This document shows, piece after piece, positions 8,857 to 18,215 of a stretch of DNA of 64,000 nt. The DNA is taken from NCBI GenBank assembly GCA_007693915.1, contig RECS01000135.1, positions 35,468 to 99,467 on the forward strand, in the 5' to 3' direction. The stretch's first letter is position 1; every line of letters begins with the position of its first letter. Position numbers and translations under genes: made by a program. The notes under the pieces were generated by a model. That model saw nothing but the letters and a program-made list of their open reading frames with translations, had not been told where the DNA came from and did no database searches. Source of the DNA: Saprospirales bacterium. Its GTDB lineage: Bacteria; Bacteroidota; Bacteroidia; Chitinophagales; Saprospiraceae.

Positions 8857-9609
8857 ATGCGAAACCTAAACTTTTCTTTTATCCTTTTGCTGGTTTTACA
8901 CCTTATTCCTCTTGATACAAAAAGTCAGGAAGGTCTCAGCAGTGGTTTGGAATTGGTTGGAGGGATAGGGGCTTCCTGGTTTGACAACTCTACCAAGGAA
9001 AATTACATGCAGATCTATAACAGTCAATTCAACACCAATATTGAATCTTTCCGGACTGAGGTCAAGCCCGGGACTTTTTTAACTGGAGAATTGAGGTTGT
9101 TTAATCAAGGAAATCGCTTTAGGTTCGCGGGTTATGTTTCCTATTCTCAATACAGTGTGGTAACCCAATCCAATGTAGAGCGAACCTCTTTAGGCTGGAC
9201 TCAACTAAAGGAAAAAAGGACGGGATCAAACTATTTGTTTGGTATGGGCTTGAATTTCCAATATCTTGTTTTTCATCAAAACAATCACTATTTGTCGCCA
9301 TTTCTTGGAATTGGCATAGAAAGGAATGTTTTTTACAGAATTCATTACGATCAGGAAATTAAGTTCAATCTTGGACAGGAGATCACAGCTAATCAATTAA
9401 CGGAATACGGCAGGTACCGTTTATTGGAGCGTTTTTATTACGGTAGAATAGATGCAGGCTTTCATTACTTGTATTATACCGGAAGGATTAGTCCCTTTGC
9501 TGAATTAGGGGGAAGATACTTAACGAAAAGCAAGGAAAGTAGCCACCAATCATCGGAAAATTACTGGACTATGTACCTTAATTTAGGTCTTAGATTCAGT
9601 TTTAAATAA
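8857..9609 (+). CDS. Putative outer-membrane beta-barrel protein, unknown function
   Basis: I chose the ATG at 8857, which begins MRNLNFSFILLLVLHL, because it gives a good signal peptide (cleavage near TKSQ). The upstream in-frame ATG at 8806 would put 17 residues in front of it. The mature part of about 225 residues alternates hydrophobic and polar residues with many aromatic residues and glycines. It ends in YLNLGLRFSFK, the pattern of a C-terminal barrel strand. No named family is recognisable. It lies 7 bp before the PQQ-propeller lipoprotein gene, so the two products may act together at the outer membrane. Confidence 0.7.
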   Translation: MRNLNFSFILLLVLHLIPLDTKSQEGLSSGLELVGGIGASWFDNSTKENYMQIYNSQFNTNIESFRTEVKPGTFLTGELRLFNQGNRFRFAGYVSYSQYSVVTQSNVERTSLGWTQLKEKRTGSNYLFGMGLNFQYLVFHQNNHYLSPFLGIGIERNVFYRIHYDQEIKFNLGQEITANQLTEYGRYRLLERFYYGRIDAGFHYLYYTGRISPFAELGGRYLTKSKESSHQSSENYWTMYLNLGLRFSFK

Positions 9610-9616
9610 AATCACC

Positions 9617-10876
9617 ATGAGAAATCTTACCCTTTATTGTTTCACTTTTTGCCTCTTGTTTGTTTCCTGTAAAAAAACCGATGGGGATCTTATTCACTTG
9701 TCTGACAGTTTCCCGGTTTACTCTTCATCAGTTGTTGAAAAAGTGTGGGAAACTCAATTGGACTCCGTTAAACACGTTTTTTCAAGTCAAATAACTGAAG
9801 GGGTAATTTTTATCCATTCAATTGACTTTTTAAATGCTGTGTCAGCAGAGAGTGGCGAGCTACTTTGGACAGCTGACTTCACATCAAACAGTTTATTTTT
9901 ATCATCTGATTTTACCGTCAACTATTACAATGGTAAAATTTATTTTGCCAGCAATAATCATTGTAGCAATAAAATAGTAATATTAGACAAAAAAACAGGT
10001 GAATTAATTGAAACTTTATCGTTATCAGAAATCCCGGGTGTAGAAGGAAGTTGTAGCCATTTTTATATGATAGAGGATCAAATCTTTTTTTCCACTCACC
10101 GACCTAATGGAAGTTGGAGTGACAGATATAACTTTTCCTTTTTTCTTTATCAATATGATATCAGTAGTAATAGTCTTGACCTTTTATATTCAGACGATCT
10201 GGTTATCCGTAAATTAGATAATACGATCCATACTGTACTAAATCATGAAGAAACCCACTTGTACTTTTCTTATTCAACAGGTTCGTTTGACGACCAAAAT
10301 TTGATCATAGTTGAAGTACCTGTAGTAGGTGGCAGTGCAGAAAAGGTTTTGTTCTTTCCTCTTGGCTCTAGTCGTTTGCAACGTGGTCCATTTGTGATAA
10401 AAAATAAGGTACTAATAGCTATGTTTAAAAGAGCCAATCCTTATTTTATTGAAGCTTATGATTTAAATGATAGTGGAAAACTCATTTGGAGCCGAGGACA
10501 TGCATCCTTTCCTGAAACTAGACTTCCCATTTTTATCCACCTGGATGAATTGTATGTAAAAGGTGTGGGCGGAAGCTCAAATTTAAGAAACATGAGCTTA
10601 TACAACGGTTTAACTAGCTGGAGTAGAAGTTTCAGATTTGGTAATAACCTTAGTCAAACCCTAGATAATTTACCTATCGCAGTGATGACTTCCAGCAGAT
10701 CTATGGGCGTGGTTGATTTAATAACAGGCAGTGTGCTTACTGTTCACGATATTATAGAAATCTCAGGCATAGAGGGAGATGTTTTTCGCGGATTAGAAGT
10801 GCCGGAAAAAGAGGGTAACCGGGTAATATTAATCACCTTAAGAGGAAAAGTAATTTGTTTGGAGCTTCCCTTTTAA
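9617..10876 (+). CDS. Lipoprotein with PQQ-binding-like beta-propeller repeats
   Basis: This 419-residue protein begins with a lipoprotein signal peptide ending CLLFVSCKK (lipobox Cys18). The body contains several propeller-like blades, for example AVSAESGELLWTADF, KIVILDKKTGELIETLSL and ALITLRGKVICLELPF, which resemble the PQQ-like or BamB fold. No tryptophan-docking residues or metal ligands typical of PQQ dehydrogenases are clear, so it is probably a binding or scaffold protein. It is paired with the preceding barrel-like gene (7-bp gap). The exact role is unknown. Confidence 0.72.
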   Translation: MRNLTLYCFTFCLLFVSCKKTDGDLIHLSDSFPVYSSSVVEKVWETQLDSVKHVFSSQITEGVIFIHSIDFLNAVSAESGELLWTADFTSNSLFLSSDFTVNYYNGKIYFASNNHCSNKIVILDKKTGELIETLSLSEIPGVEGSCSHFYMIEDQIFFSTHRPNGSWSDRYNFSFFLYQYDISSNSLDLLYSDDLVIRKLDNTIHTVLNHEETHLYFSYSTGSFDDQNLIIVEVPVVGGSAEKVLFFPLGSSRLQRGPFVIKNKVLIAMFKRANPYFIEAYDLNDSGKLIWSRGHASFPETRLPIFIHLDELYVKGVGGSSNLRNMSLYNGLTSWSRSFRFGNNLSQTLDNLPIAVMTSSRSMGVVDLITGSVLTVHDIIEISGIEGDVFRGLEVPEKEGNRVILITLRGKVICLELPF

Positions 10877-10931
10877 TTGCATCCTCAGGAACTCTGTATT
10901 CAGAAAAAGTTATATCTTAGTATTCTGTACT

Positions 10932-12983
10932 TTGTCAGTAAAAGTTAATACTTTTATACCATCTATAATTACCCAAAAAACACCAATTGTGGAATCAAAA
11001 AACATACTCATAACACTAGTCACTTATCTTGTGATCGCCATAATCAGTCCTGCAACAGTAGTTGCGCAATGCGGTGGTGGGGGTCTTTGTCAGTTGTGTG
11101 ACATCACTTCAGTCGCCGGAAATATTCAAGGTGGATCAGGAATTGATTCTATCAGTGTTTTTAATGACAATATTGTTCCCGGCGAAATGGGGGAAGCTTC
11201 TCCCCTATCCTTTGAGATGATATTGGGAGACAGCATGACTTTTGATCTGGAGGCTTCATATACCTGGCAACAAGGAGTAAATGTAAGTTGGATGCATGGA
11301 TTCTCATTTACTAATCTTAGTGAATGGTGGGTAATTGACGCCTTTTCTTCCTCCCGTGACAGCGGTTGGATATTTATGGAAGAAATTATTGGTAAGTGTA
11401 GTGGCAGATCCTACGGTCCCGGTTTTTTCTGGGATCCTGTGGGCGATAACTGCCCGCCGGAGGGCAATCGCTCTCATTGGGATGGTGAAAATTGCACTCA
11501 GAATTTCAGGTGTGAAGGGGACCACGATTATTTAGTAGATGGTGATCCCTCTGACAACTGGGGTTTTAATTGCACTACGGATTGTCCTTCCTTTATTTTC
11601 CGCTTAGGATACATTGCCGAAAAAAGAGGAAACGATACCCTTGAGCTTAGGTTTCAATTGGTAGAAGATGGGGAGACAGGAGCTTGGGAAAGTTCCAATA
11701 ATTGTATATTTGAAGTAGTAGTTCCTGTTTACATTACTGTTCATGACCCCAATTATCCCAAAGGGTCAGTTTTTTGTCAAGCTGAGCCCACTGAGATACT
11801 GGAGGTACTGAATGCAGAAACGGGCAGAATTTGGATGGATCGAAATTTAGGAGCGGAAAGAGTGGCTTATTTTTCAAGAGACAGACAGGGCTACGGTGAT
11901 TTGTACCAGTGGGGTAGATTTTCTGATGGGCATCAATGTAGGGATTCGGAAACGATAGATGAATTAGCTGATTTGAATCAGCCTGGTCATCCTTATTTTA
12001 TCATCAATGCTGATAGCCTGCGGGATTGGAGGACTGCTACCAATAATGATTTGTGGCAAAGGTTGAATAAGGTGAATAATCCTTGTCCAGAGGACTTTCG
12101 CCCTCCTACTATGGCTGAATGGATGGAAGAAGTAAACACCTGGACAGGCAGGGGCGCACAGGCTGCTATCAGTTCTACATTATCCTTACCCTTGTCAGGG
12201 ATCAGAACTGTTCGAGGAGATGTTGCTCACGCTGATAGGTGGGGTCAGTATTGGAGCTCCACCACAAGTGGTAGTCAGTCTCAGACTTTACTTTTTACGG
12301 GGAATATGGTTTTAGAACGTTCTTCTCCAAGGGCTCAGGGGTTACCTGTGCGCTGTATAAAAGACGATGGACCTTTTGCTTCAGTAAATTTAAACAAAAC
12401 AGCCTCCCCCACAGTATTCAGCGGAGTCAACCAAATAGTTACCTTTTCTTTTGAGATAACAAATAATGGTGAAACGCCACTTGAAGATTTGATCATAACA
12501 GATGCGGATTTTGGCTGGACTTTCGGACCTGTAGATCTGGAACCCGGCCAATCAACTACCTTCTTTCGGGCTTACTTTACTACTCTTCAGGATATCCTCA
12601 ATGGGGGTATCAGCAATCATGCTGAAGTAAGTGGTATTTCTGATGAGGGTGAGGAAGTGTTTGCTGAGGATGAGGTGTTTGTTGCTTTTCAGCCTGAATC
12701 ACCTACGACGGAGATAAATGCCTCTGATTATTCAGTTCCAGAGATAAGGATCTTTCCCAACCCAACTTCAGGAAGGGTAACTTTAGAGTTTAGCGAATAC
12801 CGAATTGGTGAGACATACCAACTGAAAGTTATAAATAATCAGGGCCGACTTATACAAACTGAAAAGATTGAATCCCAAAGCTCAGAATTAACTCTAAACC
12901 ATTTAAGTCCCGGTTGGTATTTGTTAAGCATCTACGATAGCAAAAAAATATTGATAAATTGGGAATATCTGATTATTCACTAA
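10932..12983 (+). CDS. T9SS cargo protein with FISUMP domain and DUF11-like repeat
   Basis: The frame gives 683 residues from a TTG at 10932. An in-frame GTG at 10989 (residue 20) would start just before the signal peptide ESKNILITLVTYLVIAIISP and is a credible alternative; no ATG is available. Domains in order: a Cys-containing N-terminal region (about 45-280) without recognised family, a FISUMP domain (about 290-480, GRIWMDRNLGA, YQWGRFSDGHQC, NPCPEDFRPPT, YWSSTTSG and VRCIKDD), a DUF11-like immunoglobulin-type domain (VNLNKTASPTVFSGVNQ), and a T9SS type A sorting domain (604-683, starting EIRIFPNPTSG). It is expected to be exported and attached to the cell surface. It heads a run of three FISUMP genes. 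Confidence 0.8.
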   Translation: MSVKVNTFIPSIITQKTPIVESKNILITLVTYLVIAIISPATVVAQCGGGGLCQLCDITSVAGNIQGGSGIDSISVFNDNIVPGEMGEASPLSFEMILGDSMTFDLEASYTWQQGVNVSWMHGFSFTNLSEWWVIDAFSSSRDSGWIFMEEIIGKCSGRSYGPGFFWDPVGDNCPPEGNRSHWDGENCTQNFRCEGDHDYLVDGDPSDNWGFNCTTDCPSFIFRLGYIAEKRGNDTLELRFQLVEDGETGAWESSNNCIFEVVVPVYITVHDPNYPKGSVFCQAEPTEILEVLNAETGRIWMDRNLGAERVAYFSRDRQGYGDLYQWGRFSDGHQCRDSETIDELADLNQPGHPYFIINADSLRDWRTATNNDLWQRLNKVNNPCPEDFRPPTMAEWMEEVNTWTGRGAQAAISSTLSLPLSGIRTVRGDVAHADRWGQYWSSTTSGSQSQTLLFTGNMVLERSSPRAQGLPVRCIKDDGPFASVNLNKTASPTVFSGVNQIVTFSFEITNNGETPLEDLIITDADFGWTFGPVDLEPGQSTTFFRAYFTTLQDILNGGISNHAEVSGISDEGEEVFAEDEVFVAFQPESPTTEINASDYSVPEIRIFPNPTSGRVTLEFSEYRIGETYQLKVINNQGRLIQTEKIESQSSELTLNHLSPGWYLLSIYDSKKILINWEYLIIH

Positions 12984-13154
12984 TGATATAAGTGTTCATA
13001 GAACAGAATCATTAGTTATTAAAACAGACTGTATTGATTGGTTTTTTCCTAAGTAATCAAATTTTTATTTTTGAAAAAGGTGTACTTTTTGTTGTAAAGC
13101 TTACAATAATAATTTTTTTTGTATCTTAGTCATTTAATCAAAACACATTACATC

Positions 13155-15308
13155 ATGAAAAGCAAATTATTTACTCTCATTTTACTAGTTTTATCGGGGT
13201 TTTTAACCCCTTTTATCGTTGGGCAGAATTCAAATTTTACAGAAGTATATAATGGGTTTTCAACTCAAGAAAACACTAGCATTGCCCAGGATTACCTCCC
13301 ATATTATTACAATCATGCAGAAGTGATTTGTGGTTTACATGCAGCAACAGGATTTGGGTTTAACATGGGACCTGAAATATTAAAGGAACCTTTCCCCGGT
13401 TGTACGCACTGTTGTACAATGGAAAATCCGCAATGGTTGGTATTTGTCGGAGGACCCTCTATTGATAATAAAATCTCCATTGAAATCAGTATTTCAGATT
13501 GCTTTTTAAATCAGGGTGTGCAGATTGCAATGTATAAATTACCATGTGACACTGAATTTGACCCAACTGAGCAAAGCATTGGTCTATTGCCTACTAATGA
13601 AATGCTAATTTCAGAATGTCAAGATGGCGTGTCCCTTCCTATGCAAGGAACTTTTCTTCTCGAACTTAATGGAATTGAAGAGGGATCTCTTTATGGTATA
13701 ATGGTAGATGGTTGGGTTGGTGATCAGTGCTGGATAGAGATACTAGAGGTTAGAGAAGGTGGAGATCCCCCTCAACTTGGTGGAAATCCCAACAGCCCAA
13801 TTTATGAAAATCTAGGTTGGGGTGAAGACACGCTGTGCATCATGCCTCAGGGATCAGTTTTTCGTTTGGAAGATAAAATTACGGCTGCCTGCTCATATAA
13901 TTGGACATTAGAAAATCTTGAAACCTCCGAAAAGTCTTCACTTGAATCCCTTGGATCAGGGATTGCAACATTAGTTCATTTTCCCGATGCCGGAAGGTAT
14001 GAAGTTTGCGTTACCGTTTCAAATGCTTGTGATACCAGTTCGACAGCTTGTAGGATGGTAACAGTAATCACAAATGATGATATTCTTGAACATCCCGAAA
14101 GTATTATCGTAGAGGAAACTGAAGATGCACTTTTTGAAGTGGTTTCAACGGTGCCGGGTGCAACTTATCAATGGCAGGCTGATTTTGGTCAGGGATTTCA
14201 AAATTTATCTCAAGGAAATCCATTTTTTGGAGTCAATAGTCCTAACCTCCTGATCAGAAATGTTTCCCAAAATTTAGATGGACTCATTCTAAGATGCCTC
14301 GTGTTAGTTGATAACTGCAGTAGTATTTCAGATGAAGCCATTTTAAATGTAAGATCAATTTATCCTCCCGATGCAAAACACTGTACTTTTGGTCCTACTC
14401 AGGTAGTTGAGGTCGTTAATCCTATAACCGGAAGAATTTGGATGGATAGGAATCTGGGAGCGCAAAGACGGGCATTTATCCCCAGAGATAAAAGGGCCTT
14501 TGGAGACCTATATCAATGGGGCAGGTTTTCTGACGGTCATCAATGTCGTAACTCACCTGATACTTTGAGGTTGTCTGAAACCAATCGACCTGAACATGGA
14601 CATTTTATTGTGAGTAATGATTTTCCTCAGGATTGGAGAACTGAGCGGTCAGATGAACTCTGGGATGGTATTGATGCAGAAAATAATCCATGTCCGGATG
14701 GATTTCGAGTTCCTACTATATCAGAATGGAGGGAAGAAGTAGGCAGTGCAGGAACTATTGGTACTGCTTTAACAGGGACTTCATGGCTTTATTTACCGCT
14801 TGCCGGAATGCGACAGCCTAATGGCAATCAAAGATTTGAAGGTATCTGGGGTTTTTATTGGAGTAGTACAGTAGCCGGAGACAGATCACAAGCTTTATCT
14901 TTTACAGGAAATTTTATTTTGCCACAATCTTCTACAAGAGCATCCGGCTATGCGGTCAGGTGTATAAAAGAAGATGTTACACTTACTGATGATTCCCCTA
15001 GAGAAACCCTTTGGGAAATAGAAGAATCAAAAGCTATTCAATCAAACACTTTTACCAATGGTTTAGAAATCTTAGTTTATCCTAACCCTACTACCGGAGT
15101 GGTCAATTTAAAAATTGGAGGAATTCCGGAAGAAGGCGGTTTTCAAATCAGAGTGATTGATGTTATAGGGAAAGAAGTATTAAGATTTGTTACCACTGAT
15201 AATTTAATTAGTCTTAATCTTAATTCGCTGCAATCAGGAATCTATTTTATTCAAATATCCGGAATAGAAGGGGACGTTTTTGGAATTGAAAGGCTCTTAA
15301 TTAAATAA
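13155..15308 (+). CDS. T9SS cargo protein with FISUMP domain and shared Cys-rich module
   Basis: I start at the ATG at 13155 (MKSKLFTLILLVLSGFL) because it opens a clean signal peptide; an in-frame start at 13119 would precede it. The product has 717 residues. Domains: a Cys-containing module (about 45-210; YYYNHAEVICG, CCTMENPQWLVFVGG, YGIMVDGWVGDQCWIE) also found in the next gene and in the protein at 29844; a PKD/Ig-like domain (CVTVSNACDTSSTACR); an Ig-like domain (YQWQADFGQGF); a FISUMP domain (about 410-615, WMDRNLGAQRR, YQWGRFSDGHQC); and a T9SS sorting domain (637-717, VYPNPTTGVV). It is probably a surface protein. Function is unknown, and binding or adhesion is only a guess. Confidence 0.82.
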   Translation: MKSKLFTLILLVLSGFLTPFIVGQNSNFTEVYNGFSTQENTSIAQDYLPYYYNHAEVICGLHAATGFGFNMGPEILKEPFPGCTHCCTMENPQWLVFVGGPSIDNKISIEISISDCFLNQGVQIAMYKLPCDTEFDPTEQSIGLLPTNEMLISECQDGVSLPMQGTFLLELNGIEEGSLYGIMVDGWVGDQCWIEILEVREGGDPPQLGGNPNSPIYENLGWGEDTLCIMPQGSVFRLEDKITAACSYNWTLENLETSEKSSLESLGSGIATLVHFPDAGRYEVCVTVSNACDTSSTACRMVTVITNDDILEHPESIIVEETEDALFEVVSTVPGATYQWQADFGQGFQNLSQGNPFFGVNSPNLLIRNVSQNLDGLILRCLVLVDNCSSISDEAILNVRSIYPPDAKHCTFGPTQVVEVVNPITGRIWMDRNLGAQRRAFIPRDKRAFGDLYQWGRFSDGHQCRNSPDTLRLSETNRPEHGHFIVSNDFPQDWRTERSDELWDGIDAENNPCPDGFRVPTISEWREEVGSAGTIGTALTGTSWLYLPLAGMRQPNGNQRFEGIWGFYWSSTVAGDRSQALSFTGNFILPQSSTRASGYAVRCIKEDVTLTDDSPRETLWEIEESKAIQSNTFTNGLEILVYPNPTTGVVNLKIGGIPEEGGFQIRVIDVIGKEVLRFVTTDNLISLNLNSLQSGIYFIQISGIEGDVFGIERLLIK

Positions 15309-15322
15309 AGAGATGCTTTATT
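15304..15322 (+). terminator. Weak hairpin overlapping the end of the FISUMP gene
   Basis: A 7-bp AT-rich stem (AATAAAG with CTTTATT) around a 5-base loop begins in the stop codon region. There is no proper T-run, so at most it is a weak terminator or message-stabilising hairpin. Confidence 0.25.
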
Positions 15323-15383
15323 GTTTGTTGAAGTAAAGATATTTAGCTTTTTGAGTAGTTTTTTCAATTTTTTATCAAAAATT

Positions 15384-18065
15384 ATGATTATGAAAATCAT
15401 TTGGATTACAAGTTTTATTGTTTTTTTCCTTTGGTTACCACCGCTTAAAAGTATTGTTGAATTTCATTTTTCTGAAAAAGGTGAATTCCCATTGGAGACG
15501 ATAGATTTAAAGGAAGCACTTTTTCAAAAAAGTAATCCAGACAATGACGAGTGTGGCAATGCTACTGAAATTGTTAGCCCGGGGCAAAATTTTCTTGCTA
15601 GTGATGTAGGTGAGGTCATCTGTATTAACGGAACCAATCTTGAAGCCGGACCAGAGTACTATGATCCCGCAAATATTTTAAACCCCTATAATTTCCCGGA
15701 TTTAGAGGAATGTGCAATTAATGTCCCATTGAACCCCGGTTCTAGTGGTGTATGGTATAGATTTACAACTGGCGAATTTGCAGCGAGAATAGATATTAAC
15801 TTAATTCATTCAAGCAGTAAACACTTAAGTTTTACTTTGTTTGAAGATATTGGTGGTTGCGAGGGTGAATTAATAGTGAGAATGTGTGAAATTTCTCTTG
15901 GTGAAGGTGGTAGTATTCAATTTGAAAACTATGAAATAAAACCGGAAACCAGATACTTTATTCTGATATCAGGTCCAGATAGTACTGCCGGGGATTTTGA
16001 GTTGTGTATTAATTTGAAACCACCCAAGATATGCGATGAACATGCTCCTTATTACTACAATCATGCCGAAGTAATCTGCGGATTGAATGCACTGAGCGAT
16101 TTCTGTTTATTAATGGGACCTCCCATTATGAATTTTTCTTGGCCTGGATGTGAATTTTGTTGTGCCTTCCACAACCCACAATGGTTTGTTTTCGTCGCAG
16201 GGGAATCTGAGGATGAGCCATTGAGTATCGATGTTGAAATCACTGAATGTCAAAATAATCAAGGAGTTCAGATTGCACTTTATCAGCTACCCTGCGACAC
16301 AGATTTCAATCCAAGTCAAACAGGATTTGGTATCCAGCCCATCTCAGATATGCTTATTTCAGACTGTAATTTAGTTCAGGCACCACAACAGGGTGTTGTG
16401 AACTTTACAGTTAATAATGTTCAGGCAGGGGCAGTTTACGGAATCGTTGTGGATGGGTGGGCAAACGATCGCTGTAGAATTGAAGTTTTAAACGTAAGTC
16501 CTGAAACACCTCCTGAAGATCTTAGCTCAATTATTCTGCAAAGTCCTGAATTTATTTCTGAGGGAGTGTTGGGCGAGGATACTATTTGTTTAGGTATTGA
16601 AGGAGTAAAGTTTTTTGTTGATGACAGCATTAAAGGAGTTTGTACTGTAAAGTGGTATTTGGAAAATCAGGAAACAGGTGAGATAACTGAAATCCAACAA
16701 CCAACCAACTTGATTGACACCATAATTTTAGGTTTTCAAGAAGCAGGAGTTTTTGACATATGTGTTGTAGCAGATAATCTTTGCAGTTCAACACTCCCAT
16801 CTTGCCGAACTATTAATGTAGTTTTGTTCGCTGGCAATATTTTAGAGCACCCTACTGATCTTTCGATATATGAGTCCAACAATGCACGGTTTTCAGTTTC
16901 TAGCATTGACCCTGCTGCTGAATACCAGTGGCAGGCAGATTTTGGCTCAGGTTTTGAAGACCTCCCTGAAGGCACGCTGTTTTTTGGTGTAAATACTTCC
17001 AGTCTCTTAGTTAGAGATGTGCCAATTGATTTTGATGGACTTGTCCTTCGTTGCATAGTGACTTTAGACGGTTGTTCCAGCTTTTCCGAAGAGGCCATTT
17101 TACAGGTGAATTCTTTATTTCCTGAAGGGACAGTTCATTGTCGTGGAGATGCAGGTAGAATAAATGAGGTGGTAAACCCTGTTACCGGTAGGTCTTGGTT
17201 AGATCGTAATCTGGGAGCCTCAAGACCGGCTTTCATTTCTCGAGATCGTATGGCATATGGAGACCTCTATCAATGGGGACGGTTTTCTGACGGACACCAA
17301 TGTAGGAATTCATCAGATACATCAGAACTTTCGACAGAAAACAGGGTCGAACACGGACACTTTATATTGAAGACTGGTACTCATGGAGATTGGCGGACGG
17401 AAAGAAGTGATGAGCTTTGGGATGGATTGGATGCCATAAACAACCCCTGCCCTGCAGGATACAGAATTCCGACTCAGTCTGAATGGAGGGAAGAAAGCTT
17501 AAGTTGGAGTAGTAATAGTATTCATGGTGCTATGGCTTCACCCCTGAAATTACCCCTCTCAGGGATGCGTCAAACCAACGGAAACCTAAGTATGGAGGGT
17601 TCCTGGGCTTTTTATTGGAGCAGTACAATAATGGGTGATCGAGCATCAGCTATTGCTATTACAGCTAATTTTGCGTTTTCCCGGAATGCTCCGAGAGCAA
17701 GTGGTTACTCAGTGCGTTGCATTAAAGAGGACTCTCAAGAAATCAAGCGGGAGGATTTAAATGATGGATATGTGGACAAGCTTGATAAAAATGATTTTGT
17801 AAAATGGGAAGAAAAGGAGAGCTTACTTAGGGTGTATCCTAACCCTACTACCGGAATTTTATTTATTGATTTTCCTGAAGGACAGAAGGGTGAATTGTAT
17901 CAAATTCAACTGTTTAATAGATGGGGACAACAAATGGTATTTCATAAAGGAAAAAAGGATTTTGTGGAAATCAATTTGGAACATCTAATTCCTGGTGTTT
18001 ATATTCTTAAGGTGGTTGGAGATCAAGGGACTTTTTTCCAACCTAAGTCTATCATTATTCATTAA
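15384..18065 (+). CDS. T9SS cargo protein with FISUMP domain and shared Cys-rich module (paralog of preceding gene)
   Basis: I chose the ATG at 15384 (MIMKIIWITSFIVFF), giving 893 residues and a signal-anchor-like leader; an in-frame TTG at 15321 lies upstream. Residues about 50-210 form an additional domain (NDECGNATEI, SSGVWYRFTTGEF) of the kind found in secreted proteins with bacterial pre-peptidase-like folds. Then follow the same modules as the preceding gene: the Cys module (YYYNHAEVICGL, NPQWFVFVAG, YGIVVDGWANDRCRIE), a PKD-like and an Ig-like domain (YQWQADFGSGF), FISUMP (WLDRNLGASR, YQWGRFSDGHQC) and a T9SS sorting domain (VYPNPTTGIL). The two genes are tandem paralogs, and this one gained the extra N-terminal domain. 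Confidence 0.82.
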   Translation: MIMKIIWITSFIVFFLWLPPLKSIVEFHFSEKGEFPLETIDLKEALFQKSNPDNDECGNATEIVSPGQNFLASDVGEVICINGTNLEAGPEYYDPANILNPYNFPDLEECAINVPLNPGSSGVWYRFTTGEFAARIDINLIHSSSKHLSFTLFEDIGGCEGELIVRMCEISLGEGGSIQFENYEIKPETRYFILISGPDSTAGDFELCINLKPPKICDEHAPYYYNHAEVICGLNALSDFCLLMGPPIMNFSWPGCEFCCAFHNPQWFVFVAGESEDEPLSIDVEITECQNNQGVQIALYQLPCDTDFNPSQTGFGIQPISDMLISDCNLVQAPQQGVVNFTVNNVQAGAVYGIVVDGWANDRCRIEVLNVSPETPPEDLSSIILQSPEFISEGVLGEDTICLGIEGVKFFVDDSIKGVCTVKWYLENQETGEITEIQQPTNLIDTIILGFQEAGVFDICVVADNLCSSTLPSCRTINVVLFAGNILEHPTDLSIYESNNARFSVSSIDPAAEYQWQADFGSGFEDLPEGTLFFGVNTSSLLVRDVPIDFDGLVLRCIVTLDGCSSFSEEAILQVNSLFPEGTVHCRGDAGRINEVVNPVTGRSWLDRNLGASRPAFISRDRMAYGDLYQWGRFSDGHQCRNSSDTSELSTENRVEHGHFILKTGTHGDWRTERSDELWDGLDAINNPCPAGYRIPTQSEWREESLSWSSNSIHGAMASPLKLPLSGMRQTNGNLSMEGSWAFYWSSTIMGDRASAIAITANFAFSRNAPRASGYSVRCIKEDSQEIKREDLNDGYVDKLDKNDFVKWEEKESLLRVYPNPTTGILFIDFPEGQKGELYQIQLFNRWGQQMVFHKGKKDFVEINLEHLIPGVYILKVVGDQGTFFQPKSIIIH

Positions 18066-18215
18066 TTATCCTGCGAGAAAAAGATAGTTTAATTTAAAGG
18101 AGAAGGATTCATTTCCTAAAATTCGCTTAAATTTTTGGTCAGAGTACATAAAAGTTATTTTTAAGCTTTAAATTCGGGCTTTGAAAACTTTATTTGATTT
18201 AAACTTTAATGTGAT

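Noticed and set aside
12980..13014. CTAATGAT/ATCATTAG stem after the first FISUMP gene as a terminator
   Set aside because: The 8-bp AT-rich stem has a 19-base loop and no T-run.
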